DNA of 64,000 bases from UBA1479 sp048263775. Lineage in GTDB: Bacteria; Pseudomonadota; Alphaproteobacteria; Rhodospirillales; Casp-alpha2. The position numbers and the translations under genes are program-made. The DNA lies in contig JBLXDU010000008.1 of assembly GCA_048263775.1 (NCBI GenBank), positions 62,001 to 126,000 of the forward strand, given 5' to 3'. The notes below the pieces were generated by a model. That model was not told where the DNA came from. It saw only the letters and a list, made by a program, of their open reading frames with translations, and made no database searches. Positions 42,416-51,202 of the stretch are shown here, piece by piece (the stretch's first letter is position 1; every line of letters starts with the position of its first letter).

Positions 42416-44401
42416 TTAAGGCCCCGCCCTGCGGCAGGTTAGGGGTGCGGTACCGGGGAGCGTCACCCGCACCTCGCCCTGGTGTTCCCAGACCTCCGCA
42501 TCACCGCCTGCATAGCGTGCCCCCGATCCCGACATCACGCGGGCCAGGATGCGGTCGGCCTGTCCTGCTGCCGACCAGCGCACGAAATCGCCTGCCCAGG
42601 CGAGGCTTAGCCGGGATCCGTCGGCGCAGGCGTATGGTTGTGGGGGCGGGAAGGCGACCCGGCCTTCATCTCCCGCGTCGCCCAGGACGATACCCTCGCG
42701 CCGCCGGTCGGCGCCGCCGGTCAAGCCGTCCCGGGTGCGCAGAATCCCCTGCAGGCCGCTGACCATGCGCCCGACCTCGACTTGATGGCCGATGCCCTTC
42801 AATTCGGCGATGGCCGGGATCAGTTCCTCCTCGACCTCCGTGGCGCTCCCCCGGTTCATGACATGGGGCAGGTCGACCGCCGCCTGCATGTCCAGGTTCC
42901 AGGCCAGCACGCCCAACACGGCGCGTGCCGTATAGCCGATGATGCGCGACCCGCCGGGCGAGCCCACGGCCATTTTGAACCGGCCGTCCCTGTCCAGCAC
43001 GATGGTCGGGGACATGCTCGAGCGTGGCCGTTTGCCGGGGGCGCCCCGGTTGGGCGCCGGTTTGCCCCGCCATTCGGGGCGAAAGGAAAAATCCGTCAGT
43101 TGATTGTTGAGAAGAAATCCCCGGACCATCAGGCGCGACCCGAAGGCGCTTTCCACGGTGGTGGTGAAGGAAATCGCATTTCCGAACCGGTCGACGATGC
43201 TCATATGCGCCGTCGACAGGCCCTTGAGCGGATCGTCCGGCCCGCGGTAGGCCGCCTCGGCCCCCGGCGGATGGCCCGGGTCGATCAGACCGTCCATGGC
43301 CTTATGGGGATCGATCAGCGTCGCCCGCTCAGCGAGATAACCTGCATCGACCATGCCCTTGATCGGCACCGGTACGACATCGCCGTCGCCGACATAGCCG
43401 GCGCGGTCGGCGAAGGCCAGACGTTCGGCCTCGGCGATCAGATGCAGCGCCTGGGGACTGTTGGGACCTGTTCCGGCGAGGGAAAAATGATCGAGCATGC
43501 CCAAGGTCTGCGCCACGGCGAGCCCGCCTGACGACGGCGGCCCCATGCCGCAGACTTTGTAACCGCGGTAGGGGGCGCAGACGGCGGGGCGTTTCTTGGC
43601 TTGGTAGGACGATATGTCGGCCAGGGTCATCACGGCAGGATGGATGGGCGCGTTGGTCACGGCGTCGGCGATGGCGCGGGCGAGATCCCCGGAATAGAAG
43701 GCATCGGCCCCCTTTTCCGCGATCCGTTCTAGGGTATCGGCCAGGTCCGGATTCTTCAGGATCGTGCCGGCGGGCTTGGGCGTATCGCCGTCAAAGAAAT
43801 AGGCCTTGGTTGCGGGCACCTTGCGCAGATGCCGGTCGCCCGCGATCTGCCGGGCCAGCCGGTCGGAAATCGGAAATCCGTCCCGCGCCAACCGGATCGC
43901 CGGCTGAAACAGCCGTGCCCAGGGCAGGCGGCCGTGATCCCGGTGCGCCATCTCCAGCATGCGGATGGCACCGGGAACGCCGACGGCGCGGCCCCCCAGG
44001 ATGGCGTCACGGTAGGGGATGGGGGCACCTCGGGTGTCCAGAAACATGTCTTCTTGCGCTGATGCGGGGGCAGTTTCCCGCCCGTCGTATGTTTCTATGG
44101 CATTCGCCTTGCCGTCGAAGCGGACCAAAAACCCGCCGCCGCCGATGCCCGACGACTGCGGTTCGACCAGGGTCATCACCATTTGCGCCGCGATGGCCGC
44201 GTCGATGGCACCGCCGCCTTCGTTGAGCATGTCGAGCGCCGCGTGGGCCGCCAGCGGATGGCTGACCGAAACGGCATGGCTACGGTAGGTCTGACCGATC
44301 CACGGCCGGGTGGGATCGGGTGCCGTCGGCGGCGGAGCGGCGACGCAGCCGACCAGCAAGAAAATCAGGAAAAGTGCGGAAAAGCGGGAAAACCGGTGCA
44401 T
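42416..44401 (-). CDS. ggt: Gamma-glutamyltransferase, lipoprotein-type
   Basis: A 661-residue autoprocessing N-terminal-nucleophile hydrolase that cleaves glutathione and gamma-glutamyl peptides. The N-terminus is a lipoprotein signal with lipobox LVGC. Substrate residues are near QSSGIGGGGFLVRFDG. The processing site is LSTAHMSIVDRFGNAISFT, where the Thr before A-H-M-S is the nucleophile. GPPSSGGLAVAQ and LLNNQLTDFS are further markers. The extra C-terminal region makes it longer than E. coli GGT. Divergent from panB. Confidence 0.92.
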   Translation of the reverse strand: MHRFSRFSALFLIFLLVGCVAAPPPTAPDPTRPWIGQTYRSHAVSVSHPLAAHAALDMLNEGGGAIDAAIAAQMVMTLVEPQSSGIGGGGFLVRFDGKANAIETYDGRETAPASAQEDMFLDTRGAPIPYRDAILGGRAVGVPGAIRMLEMAHRDHGRLPWARLFQPAIRLARDGFPISDRLARQIAGDRHLRKVPATKAYFFDGDTPKPAGTILKNPDLADTLERIAEKGADAFYSGDLARAIADAVTNAPIHPAVMTLADISSYQAKKRPAVCAPYRGYKVCGMGPPSSGGLAVAQTLGMLDHFSLAGTGPNSPQALHLIAEAERLAFADRAGYVGDGDVVPVPIKGMVDAGYLAERATLIDPHKAMDGLIDPGHPPGAEAAYRGPDDPLKGLSTAHMSIVDRFGNAISFTTTVESAFGSRLMVRGFLLNNQLTDFSFRPEWRGKPAPNRGAPGKRPRSSMSPTIVLDRDGRFKMAVGSPGGSRIIGYTARAVLGVLAWNLDMQAAVDLPHVMNRGSATEVEEELIPAIAELKGIGHQVEVGRMVSGLQGILRTRDGLTGGADRRREGIVLGDAGDEGRVAFPPPQPYACADGSRLSLAWAGDFVRWSAAGQADRILARVMSGSGARYAGGDAEVWEHQGEVRVTLPGTAPLTCRRAGP

Positions 44402-44449
44402 GACGTTCTACATGTAACCCACGGGCGCCGGGCGGTCCATCGCCGCTAT

Positions 44450-44477
44450 TTGACCGGCTGCGCCGGTCTGTTAAAGT
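44450..44477 (+). promoter_or_regulatory. Promoter of panBC
   Basis: TTGACC (44450-44455) is followed after 16 bases by TAAAGT (44472-44477), giving a start near 44484, about 31 bases before the panB ATG. The spacer contains an inverted repeat ACCGGC/GCCGGT (44453-44467), a possible operator. It lies in the 113-base gap shared with the divergent ggt gene. Confidence 0.55.
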
Positions 44478-44514
44478 CCCGCGCTCCTTCCCAAACAACC
44501 TTGCCGAGGCAGGC

Positions 44515-45330
44515 ATGGCGCGCATCACCGTCGAAGATATCAAGTCCCGTAAAGTGGCCAAGGGCGCGGCTCCCATCGTGTCGCTGACCGCCTATACCCA
44601 ACCCATGGCCAAGTTCCTGGATCCGCATTGCGATTTCCTGTTGGTGGGGGATTCCCTCGCCATGGTCGTCTACGGCCTGGAAACCACGCGTGGGGTAACC
44701 ATCGAGATCATGTGCGCCCACGGCCGCGCCGTGACCCGGGGGGCGAAACAGGCCCTGGTCGTGGTCGACCTGCCCCAGGGCACTTATGAGGATTCAACGG
44801 CCCAGGCCGTCGCTTCGGCCAAGCGCGTGATCGACGAGACCGAAGCCCAGGCGGTAAAGCTGGAAGGCGGCGTTGAAATGGCCGACACGGTGGCTGCCAT
44901 CGTCGCGTCGGGCGTGCCCGTGCTGGGCCATGTCGGCCTGTTGCCGCAAAAAGCGGAACATCGGGGCGCCTTCAAAATTCAGGGCCGCGATGACGAGGGT
45001 GCCAAGAAGGTCATCGCCGATGCCATGGCAATCGACGCCGCCGGTGCTTTCGCCATGGTCGTTGAGGGCACGGTCGAGCCTGTGGCGCGGGAACTGACGG
45101 AAAAAGTATCGATCCCGACCATCGGCATCGGCGCTTCGCCCGCTTGTGACGGACAGATCCTGGTGACGGAGGACATGCTCGGCCTGTTTGCCGATTTCAC
45201 GCCCAAGTTCGTGCGCAAATACGCCAAACTGGGCGACGCCATCGAACTGGCGGTGAAGGAATACGCAAAGGACGTGCGCACGGGCGCCTTCCCGGGGCTG
45301 GAACATTGCTTCGGGGTTGAAAAGAAGTAG
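44515..45330 (+). CDS. panB: 3-methyl-2-oxobutanoate hydroxymethyltransferase
   Basis: A 271-residue TIM-barrel enzyme adding a hydroxymethyl group from 5,10-methylene-THF to 2-oxoisovalerate, first in pantothenate synthesis. Metal and substrate motifs are VGDSLAMVVYG near residues 44-54, AVKLEGGVEMA at about 118-128, and GHVGLLPQ at about 140-147. GAFAMVVEGTVEPVAREL contains the conserved catalytic Glu. It is followed after four bases by panC. The length is normal. Confidence 0.97.
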   Translation: MARITVEDIKSRKVAKGAAPIVSLTAYTQPMAKFLDPHCDFLLVGDSLAMVVYGLETTRGVTIEIMCAHGRAVTRGAKQALVVVDLPQGTYEDSTAQAVASAKRVIDETEAQAVKLEGGVEMADTVAAIVASGVPVLGHVGLLPQKAEHRGAFKIQGRDDEGAKKVIADAMAIDAAGAFAMVVEGTVEPVARELTEKVSIPTIGIGASPACDGQILVTEDMLGLFADFTPKFVRKYAKLGDAIELAVKEYAKDVRTGAFPGLEHCFGVEKK

Positions 45331-45334
45331 GGCC

Positions 45335-46189
45335 ATGGGCGCGGCATCCCCGCTTGATACCGTTCGCACCATCGCCGATCTGCGTGCCCGGGTTCAGGGC
45401 TGGCGAGGGGCGGGACAGCGCATCGGCCTGGTGCCCACCATGGGCGCGCTGCACGCGGGCCATGTGTCGCTGGTCGAGAATTCGGTCGCCCGCTGTGACA
45501 AGACCGTGGTCACCCTGTTCGTCAATCCGACCCAGTTCGGGCCCAAGGAAGATTTCTCCGTTTATCCCCGCGATGAAGCCCGCGACGCGGCCCTGGTCGC
45601 CGCCGAGGGGGCGGATCTTCTGTTCGCACCCGGCGTGGACGAAGTCTATCCCGGCGGCCATTCGACTAAGGTTCATGTCGGCGGGCTGGGTGATGTGCTG
45701 GAGGGCGAATACCGCCCCGGCTTCTTCACCGGCGTCGCAACGGTGGTCACCAAGCTTTTGCTGCAGGCCCTGCCCGACGAGGCGTTCTTCGGGGAAAAGG
45801 ATTACCAGCAGCTTCAGGTCATCAAGAAGCTGATCCGCGATCTGGATATTCCCGTCACCGCCACGGGGGTGACAACCGTGCGCGAGGCCGACGGTTTGGC
45901 CCTGTCGTCGCGTAATGCCTACCTGACCCCGGCCGAGCGGGCCACCGCACCGGTGCTGCACGGCACCCTGGCCCAGGTCGCCGAACAGGTCGGCCGTGGT
46001 GAGGATCCGCGGACTCAGGAAGAATGGGCCCGGGGGCAACTGGAACGGGCCGGTTTCTGGCAGGTCGATTATGTCACCGTGCGCGATGCCGTGACCCTGG
46101 ACGAAGTGCCGGACGCATCGCGACCCGCCCGGGTCCTGGCCGCTGCTTGGTTGGGCAAGGCGCGGCTGATCGATAACGTGGCGGTCTAG
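45335..46189 (+). CDS. panC: Pantoate--beta-alanine ligase
   Basis: A 284-residue ATP-dependent ligase. PTMGALHAGHVSLV near 33-46 includes the HIGH-like nucleotide motif. FGEKDYQQLQVIKK near 150-163 and SSRNAYL near 189-195 are KMSKS-region markers. The start at 45335 (MGAASPL) lies four bases behind the panB stop. Its stop overlaps the convergent PAS gene stop by four bases. Confidence 0.97.
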   Translation: MGAASPLDTVRTIADLRARVQGWRGAGQRIGLVPTMGALHAGHVSLVENSVARCDKTVVTLFVNPTQFGPKEDFSVYPRDEARDAALVAAEGADLLFAPGVDEVYPGGHSTKVHVGGLGDVLEGEYRPGFFTGVATVVTKLLLQALPDEAFFGEKDYQQLQVIKKLIRDLDIPVTATGVTTVREADGLALSSRNAYLTPAERATAPVLHGTLAQVAEQVGRGEDPRTQEEWARGQLERAGFWQVDYVTVRDAVTLDEVPDASRPARVLAAAWLGKARLIDNVAV

Positions 46190-46716
46190 GTCTCATCCAC
46201 CTCGGCGACAAAGCCGAACTGATAGGCGGAGATGATCTGCCGCACGCTACCTCCTTCGCCCCACAGGGGCAGGTGGACGACTTCGTAGGGGACATGCTCT
46301 TGGCCCGGGATGGTGGCGATATAGCCGCGGACCATTTCCGGTTCGCCTGTTCGGGTGACGCGGACGTAACGCTGATGGACGGCGTCACGCATACTCGCGG
46401 GCTCGTAGCTGCTGACCCGCTTGTTGGTTGCTTCGAAACCAAGCGCGTCGGTCAGGCCGGTGCCCCAGAACCGGTTGCGGAAATCCGTGCCGCCATCGAT
46501 CACGTCCTTGACGGCCAGGAAGGTGGCGATCTTGTAAAGATCCATCAGGCGGACCTGGGCCCACTCTGGATGTCCGTTGTTTCGCGCCGCCAGACCCTGC
46601 CAGTAGTGGATCAGGCGCAGGCATACGGGCGAGCGGCATTGCGCGATATCGCCTTCCTGTCGGGCGCCGGGTAATCCGGCCTTCCCTGAAAGCTGATCCG
46701 TGGAGCTCTCTATCAT
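46186..46716 (-). CDS. PAS_5-type PAS domain protein
   Basis: A 176-residue protein with one PAS-like domain: LIHYWQGLAARNNG (residues 35-48), then MDLYKIATFLAVKDVIDGG, FRNRFWGTGLTDALGFEATNKRVSSYE and a final beta-sheet segment GSVRQIISAYQF. This matches PAS_5, abundant in Rhodospirillales and found alone or linked to signalling. There is no output domain. It is convergent with panC. A sensory role is inferred from the fold. Confidence 0.83.
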   Translation of the reverse strand: MIESSTDQLSGKAGLPGARQEGDIAQCRSPVCLRLIHYWQGLAARNNGHPEWAQVRLMDLYKIATFLAVKDVIDGGTDFRNRFWGTGLTDALGFEATNKRVSSYEPASMRDAVHQRYVRVTRTGEPEMVRGYIATIPGQEHVPYEVVHLPLWGEGGSVRQIISAYQFGFVAEVDET

Positions 46717-46783
46717 TCAATAACTATAGTGTTTTCCCTGTCCGATCGATAGATGGACCAATGGACAGGTTGTCCCGGGCTGC

Positions 46784-47797
46784 CTAGTCCGGTGTGCAGG
46801 CGTAGGGCCAGGTAATGCGGGCGCCGGCCGGCACGGTCGCGCCGTCCGTGGTGATCACGGCGATCGGCACGATCTTGGCGTCCTCGGGAAGTGCGCGCAG
46901 GGCGGCGCTGTCGAACGGCGGTTTTCCACGCCACAGCGCAAGTGGGTCCATCCATTGGCCGTTCAAGGGGATGATCTTGTCGCGGGTTTCGGCGAATTTC
47001 GGGCTGTCGGAAAACCAGGCGGCGAAATGAATCGCCGGCCGGCGATACCCGTCCCCCCGCCCCGACTTGCCGGGCGAAATTCCCGAATTTCCCGTCGGGC
47101 CCAGGTTCTGTCCCCGCACGACCCGGTCGCCGGGTTTCAGGTCGGGCAGTTTGTCGAGATGAGCGTATTGAGTCCAAACCCACATCGGCAGGCCGGTATC
47201 GTCCGGGCTGTGTCGCAGATTGATCTCGATCCCGCGGTAGCTTTTTTCGCCCTTGTAGACGCTGACGACGACGCCGTCCGCCACCGCCAGCATGGGCGTG
47301 CCGAAGGGGGCGGGCATGTCGATGCCGCCGTGGTAATTCTGGCGGGTGCGTTTTCTGGAATAATCAATGGCCCAGGCTTCGTCGATGCCGCGGCAGTCGA
47401 GACCGTCGGGAAAGCGGGGGACCTGTCCGGTTTCGAAGAGGCCGCGTTTGACCGCGATACGGATGTCGCAGCGTCGCGGGCGGCCGATGGCGCAGAGCGT
47501 TTCCGGCCCGACCTCTTCGGGGCTGATCCGCCCGTCGACCGCGCCAGCCGCCGGGGCGGCGCCCCCACCGCCGAACCGGGCACGCAGTTCTTCCATGGTC
47601 AGAAAACCGTCGCCGTCGGTGTCCAGGCGTTTGAAACGCTTAGGCTTTCGCTGCCACTCCTCGGCGCTGATGCGGCCGTCACCGTCGGCGTCCATGTCGC
47701 CCATGACCTTGGCGGCCTTGTCCTGCGCTGCGGCGGTGTGCGCCAGTAACGACAGCATGCCCGCGATCAGGGCGATCCCCATAAACAACGTTCGCAT
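46784..47797 (-). CDS. Exported EF-hand plus M23-like (LytM) peptidase-fold protein
   Basis: A 337-residue secreted protein: signal peptide to about residue 24, two canonical EF-hands (loop residues D36-D38-D40-E47 and D59-D61-D63-E70), a linker, then an M23 domain. Zinc ligand motif HGGID gives H156 and D160; YAHL supplies H213. The final HxH motif reads A255-I-H257, so the zinc ligand is kept but the catalytic His is replaced by Ala. It may bind cell wall or calcium without cleaving, like EnvC/NlpD activators. Confidence 0.82.
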   Translation of the reverse strand: MRTLFMGIALIAGMLSLLAHTAAAQDKAAKVMGDMDADGDGRISAEEWQRKPKRFKRLDTDGDGFLTMEELRARFGGGGAAPAAGAVDGRISPEEVGPETLCAIGRPRRCDIRIAVKRGLFETGQVPRFPDGLDCRGIDEAWAIDYSRKRTRQNYHGGIDMPAPFGTPMLAVADGVVVSVYKGEKSYRGIEINLRHSPDDTGLPMWVWTQYAHLDKLPDLKPGDRVVRGQNLGPTGNSGISPGKSGRGDGYRRPAIHFAAWFSDSPKFAETRDKIIPLNGQWMDPLALWRGKPPFDSAALRALPEDAKIVPIAVITTDGATVPAGARITWPYACTPD

Positions 47798-47827
47798 GGC
47801 GGGTCTTCCTTGAAATTCGGGACGGCG

Positions 47828-49087
47828 TTACTGCCCGTACCGGGCGACGGTCAGGCCGTCCATGGAAATTTCCGGCGGCCGGTTCAGCACCAGGTCGGCG
47901 GCCAAGCGTCCCGACCCGCAGGACATTGTCCAGCCCAGGGTGCCATGGCCCGAATTGATGAACAGGTTGTCATAGACCGTCGGCCCGATGACCGGCGTGC
48001 CGTCCGGCGTCATGGGGCGCAGACCTGTCCAGCCCTCGGCCTTTGAGACATCGCCGCCCCGGGGGAACAGGTCCGTGACGACGTGGCGGACGGTATCGGT
48101 GGCGTGTGATCCCAGATTTTTGTTGTAGCCGATGATCTCTGCCTGGCCGGCGACCCGGATGCGGTCGCCCAGGCGGGTGATCGCGACCTTATGGGTTTCG
48201 TCCATGATGGTCGATCGGGGGGCGGCGTCCGCATCGGTGACGGGCAGGGTGATGGAATAACCCTTGATCGGATAGATCGGCACTTTGATGCCGACGGATT
48301 TCAGGACAATCGGTGCGTAGGGGCCGAGGGCGCAGACGTAGCGGTCGGCGATCTCGCGGCCATCCGTGGTGTCGACGCCGGCGATCCGCATGCGGTCCGG
48401 GGCAAGGCCTTCGATGGTCACCCCATAACGGAAGGTCACGCCCAGTTTTTCGGCTTCTTTCGCAAGCGCCAGGGTGAACATGCGGCAGTCGCCGGTGCGG
48501 TCGGCGGTCATGCGTAGGCCGCCGACGAACTTGTCCGCGACATGGGCCAGGCCCGGTTCGGCGGCGATGCAGCCGTCGCGGTCGAGAATTTCGAAGGGCG
48601 AGCCGAATTCGGCCAGGACCTCCTGATCGGCGGCGGAGGCCTTGACCTGCTTGTCCGTGCGGAACAACTGCAGGGTGCCCATCTCGCGCTGATCGAATTG
48701 CAGGTCCGGCAGGTCGGCCATCAGATCGGTCAACGCGTCGCGGCTATAGTTGGAGACGCGAACCATGCGGCTTTTGTTGATCCGGTAGTCGGCTGCGTTG
48801 CAGTTCTGAAGCAGACGCAGACACCAGGCCCACATGGTCGGGCTGATCAGCGGATGCAGGATCAGAGGCCGGTACTTCATCAGGATCCACTTGATGGCCT
48901 TCAGCGGCACCCCCGGCGCCGCCCAGGGCGAGGTCATGCCGTAGGACAGTTCGCCCGCGTTGGCGAAACTGGTTTCCATCCCGGGGCCGGGCTGGCGGTC
49001 GAGCACCAGTACCTCCGCCCCCTGGCGGGCCAGATAGTAGGCCGTGGTGACGCCGATGACACCGGCACCTAGGACGATGACCTTCAT
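47828..49087 (-). CDS. dadA: D-amino acid dehydrogenase small subunit
   Basis: A 419-residue FAD-dependent enzyme oxidising D-amino acids to 2-oxo acids with electron transfer to quinone. The N-terminal FAD motif is VLGAGVIGVTTAYYLARQGAEV. The DadA-specific segments are TSFANAGELSYGMTSPWAAPGVP, GWTGLRPMTPDGTPVIGPT and NSGHGTLGWTMSCGSGRL. The length is typical. It lies 30 bases before the EF-hand/M23 gene on the same strand. Likely used with alanine racemase-linked catabolism. Confidence 0.95.
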   Translation of the reverse strand: MKVIVLGAGVIGVTTAYYLARQGAEVLVLDRQPGPGMETSFANAGELSYGMTSPWAAPGVPLKAIKWILMKYRPLILHPLISPTMWAWCLRLLQNCNAADYRINKSRMVRVSNYSRDALTDLMADLPDLQFDQREMGTLQLFRTDKQVKASAADQEVLAEFGSPFEILDRDGCIAAEPGLAHVADKFVGGLRMTADRTGDCRMFTLALAKEAEKLGVTFRYGVTIEGLAPDRMRIAGVDTTDGREIADRYVCALGPYAPIVLKSVGIKVPIYPIKGYSITLPVTDADAAPRSTIMDETHKVAITRLGDRIRVAGQAEIIGYNKNLGSHATDTVRHVVTDLFPRGGDVSKAEGWTGLRPMTPDGTPVIGPTVYDNLFINSGHGTLGWTMSCGSGRLAADLVLNRPPEISMDGLTVARYGQ

Positions 49088-49201
49088 GGTGGTGACCCCT
49101 GCCTCTACCGTTCAAACACGATGATTAGCTGCCGTCGCCTGGACATCATATGGCCAACGCTATTGTTTTTCCGGCACCAGGTCCACCGGCGGGTCAGGGA
49201 A

Positions 49202-50419
49202 TCAGGCGTAATGGGCGGCGATGGCGCGGCGCATGACCAGGCACAAGGGCAGCGGAAGCAGGATGGTCGCGGCCATGGCCAGCATGGCCGTGGTCAGGCC
49301 GTAGGTATCGCCGACGAAGCCGAAGGCCATGGGGCCCAGAATCATCGCGGCCGTGGCGATGGAATAGATCACCGCGAACCCGCGCGCCTGGCGTTGCGGC
49401 TCGATCAGATCGCCCACGGCACCGTAGGTGACGGACGAGCTGCCCTGCAGCGCCATGCCCAGAACCGGCAGCAGGAAATAGGCGGGCAGTGTCGGCAGCA
49501 GCAGAACGGCGATGATGCCCAGGGCGGTGAGGATCTCGACCAGCACCAGGGAGCGGACGGCGCCCAGCTTTTCCGCCAGAAAGCCGCAGCCGAACTTGCC
49601 GAAGGCGCCGCCGGCAAGGGTCAGCACCACGGCGAAGGCGCCAAGCGCCGTCGGAACGTTCTTTTCGATCATCAGGAAAGCGACGAAGGTAAGGAACCCG
49701 CCCTGCACCACCGTATCCAGCAGCACGATGGCGCAAAGGGCCGCGAAGGCCCCCCTGTCGCGGATGCCCCAGCCGCCCAGCAGGCCCGGGCTGCCGGTGC
49801 CCTCGGCGGGTTTCGGGGCCATGCCCGCACCGGCGCGGCCAAGCACGGCGAAGACGATCAGCCCCGCCGCCATGGTGGCGGCGCCGAAGGCCAGCGTCAT
49901 GTTCTGCCAGGTGATGCCCGCGCCGATCGACAGGGTGAACAGACCGGCGAAGGTCAGCTTGCCGACGTCGCCGAAGGAATTGTAGGTGCCCAACGCCGCG
50001 CGCCGACCCTGGTTGCCGAACACGGTGCTGACCAGGGTGGAGCATAACGTGTGCTGGAACCCGCCGCCGATCCCGGCGAACAGCAGAACGACGACCACAG
50101 CCGTGAAGCCGTCGGCCCAGGCCAGGGCGATATAGCCCGCCCCCGCGGCCAGCAGACCGAAGGCGATGGGAATGCGTTCGCCGATGCGTTCCGACAACAT
50201 GCCCGACGGCAGTTCGAAGGCCGTCATGGCGGCGCGGTTGGCGGCGCGGATGATGCCGACCTGGGCATAGGTCAGGCCGAACGACTGCGCCAGCACGGGC
50301 AGCAGGACATAGAGCAGGTCGGTCAGGCCGTCCTGCAGGCTGTGCGCGGCGCAGCAGGATGCCAAGGTCGCGCGGCGACCGGTCTTTTCCTTAATTGCCA
50401 CGGGGCGGAAGGTCCACAC
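49202..50419 (-). CDS. MFS transporter
   Basis: A 405-residue inner-membrane protein with about 12 hydrophobic segments. Near the N-terminus come DGLTDLLYVLLPVLAQSFGLT, then RAANRAAMTAFELPSGMLSERIGERIP, the major-facilitator loop between helices 2 and 3. The family is common next to metabolic genes; the substrate is unknown. It starts with GTG (50419 or 50401) and overlaps the preceding lactonase-type gene by 29 or 11 bases, so the two are probably one unit. Confidence 0.85.
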   Translation of the reverse strand: MWTFRPVAIKEKTGRRATLASCCAAHSLQDGLTDLLYVLLPVLAQSFGLTYAQVGIIRAANRAAMTAFELPSGMLSERIGERIPIAFGLLAAGAGYIALAWADGFTAVVVVLLFAGIGGGFQHTLCSTLVSTVFGNQGRRAALGTYNSFGDVGKLTFAGLFTLSIGAGITWQNMTLAFGAATMAAGLIVFAVLGRAGAGMAPKPAEGTGSPGLLGGWGIRDRGAFAALCAIVLLDTVVQGGFLTFVAFLMIEKNVPTALGAFAVVLTLAGGAFGKFGCGFLAEKLGAVRSLVLVEILTALGIIAVLLLPTLPAYFLLPVLGMALQGSSSVTYGAVGDLIEPQRQARGFAVIYSIATAAMILGPMAFGFVGDTYGLTTAMLAMAATILLPLPLCLVMRRAIAAHYA

Positions 50420-51191
50420 GCGCGACGATGTTCTTAAGGTCTTCCGACGGCGCCGGATAGCGGTCCATGACGCGGGGGTCGTGGCCGGGGATCACATGGT
50501 CCGGGCTGTCTGCCAGACGTGCGACCTTTCTGTGGCCCTCCAGCATGTCACCGATGTGGACCACCGTGGGATAGGGGTTGCGGTCCAGCCAGTTGGCATA
50601 GAGATGCATGGCGTCCGAGGCCAGCACGACCCAGCCGCGCTCCGTCCAGGCCCGTACGAACATCATGCCTTGGGTATGGCCGCCGACATGGTGCAGGGTC
50701 AGCCCGGGAAACAATTCCGTATCGCCGTCGTGGAATTCGACCCGGTCTTTGTACAACTCGCGCACGATGCCGCAGACGTCCTCGATATCGTAGCTGTGGC
50801 GCAGCACGGGATAGCGCATATAGCGTCCCGTCATATGGGCCATTTCCTGGTCTTGGATGTGAAAGGTCGCTTTTGGAAAGCGGTCCAGATTGCCGCCGTG
50901 GTCGTAATGCATATGGGTGATGACCACGTCCGTGACCTCGGTGGCATCAATGCCGACCAGATTCAGACTGTCCACCGGGCAGCGATGCCAGTCGCGGCCG
51001 CGGCTTTCGGCGGCTTCCTTGGTGAAGCCCGTATCGACGACGACCGTGTGGTTTTCCGACACGCAGGCCCAGACGTAATAGTCGATGGGATAAGGCGCGT
51101 CATGGGGGTCGGGCGGTTGCATGAAATTGCGTGCCGCCGTGCGTGCGTGGGTCCCGTACTTGATGGCGTACAGCTTATAGGTCTCGGTCAT
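50391..51191 (-). CDS. N-acyl homoserine lactonase-like metallo-beta-lactamase protein (copy 2)
   Basis: A 266-residue MBL-fold hydrolase. The zinc motif THMHYDHGGN (HxHxDH), GGHTQG, ASDAMH and PGHD all match the AhlD/AttM-type lactonase family. It is a close paralog of the gene directly upstream; long runs such as GHTQGMMFVRAWTERGWVVL are identical. The start at 51191 (MTETYKLYAIKYG) aligns with the paralog; a GTG at 51206 overlaps that gene's TGA. AHL quenching or another lactone is possible. Confidence 0.87.
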   Translation of the reverse strand: MTETYKLYAIKYGTHARTAARNFMQPPDPHDAPYPIDYYVWACVSENHTVVVDTGFTKEAAESRGRDWHRCPVDSLNLVGIDATEVTDVVITHMHYDHGGNLDRFPKATFHIQDQEMAHMTGRYMRYPVLRHSYDIEDVCGIVRELYKDRVEFHDGDTELFPGLTLHHVGGHTQGMMFVRAWTERGWVVLASDAMHLYANWLDRNPYPTVVHIGDMLEGHRKVARLADSPDHVIPGHDPRVMDRYPAPSEDLKNIVARVDLPPRGN

Positions 51192-51202
51192 GGGCCGTTT
51201 TC

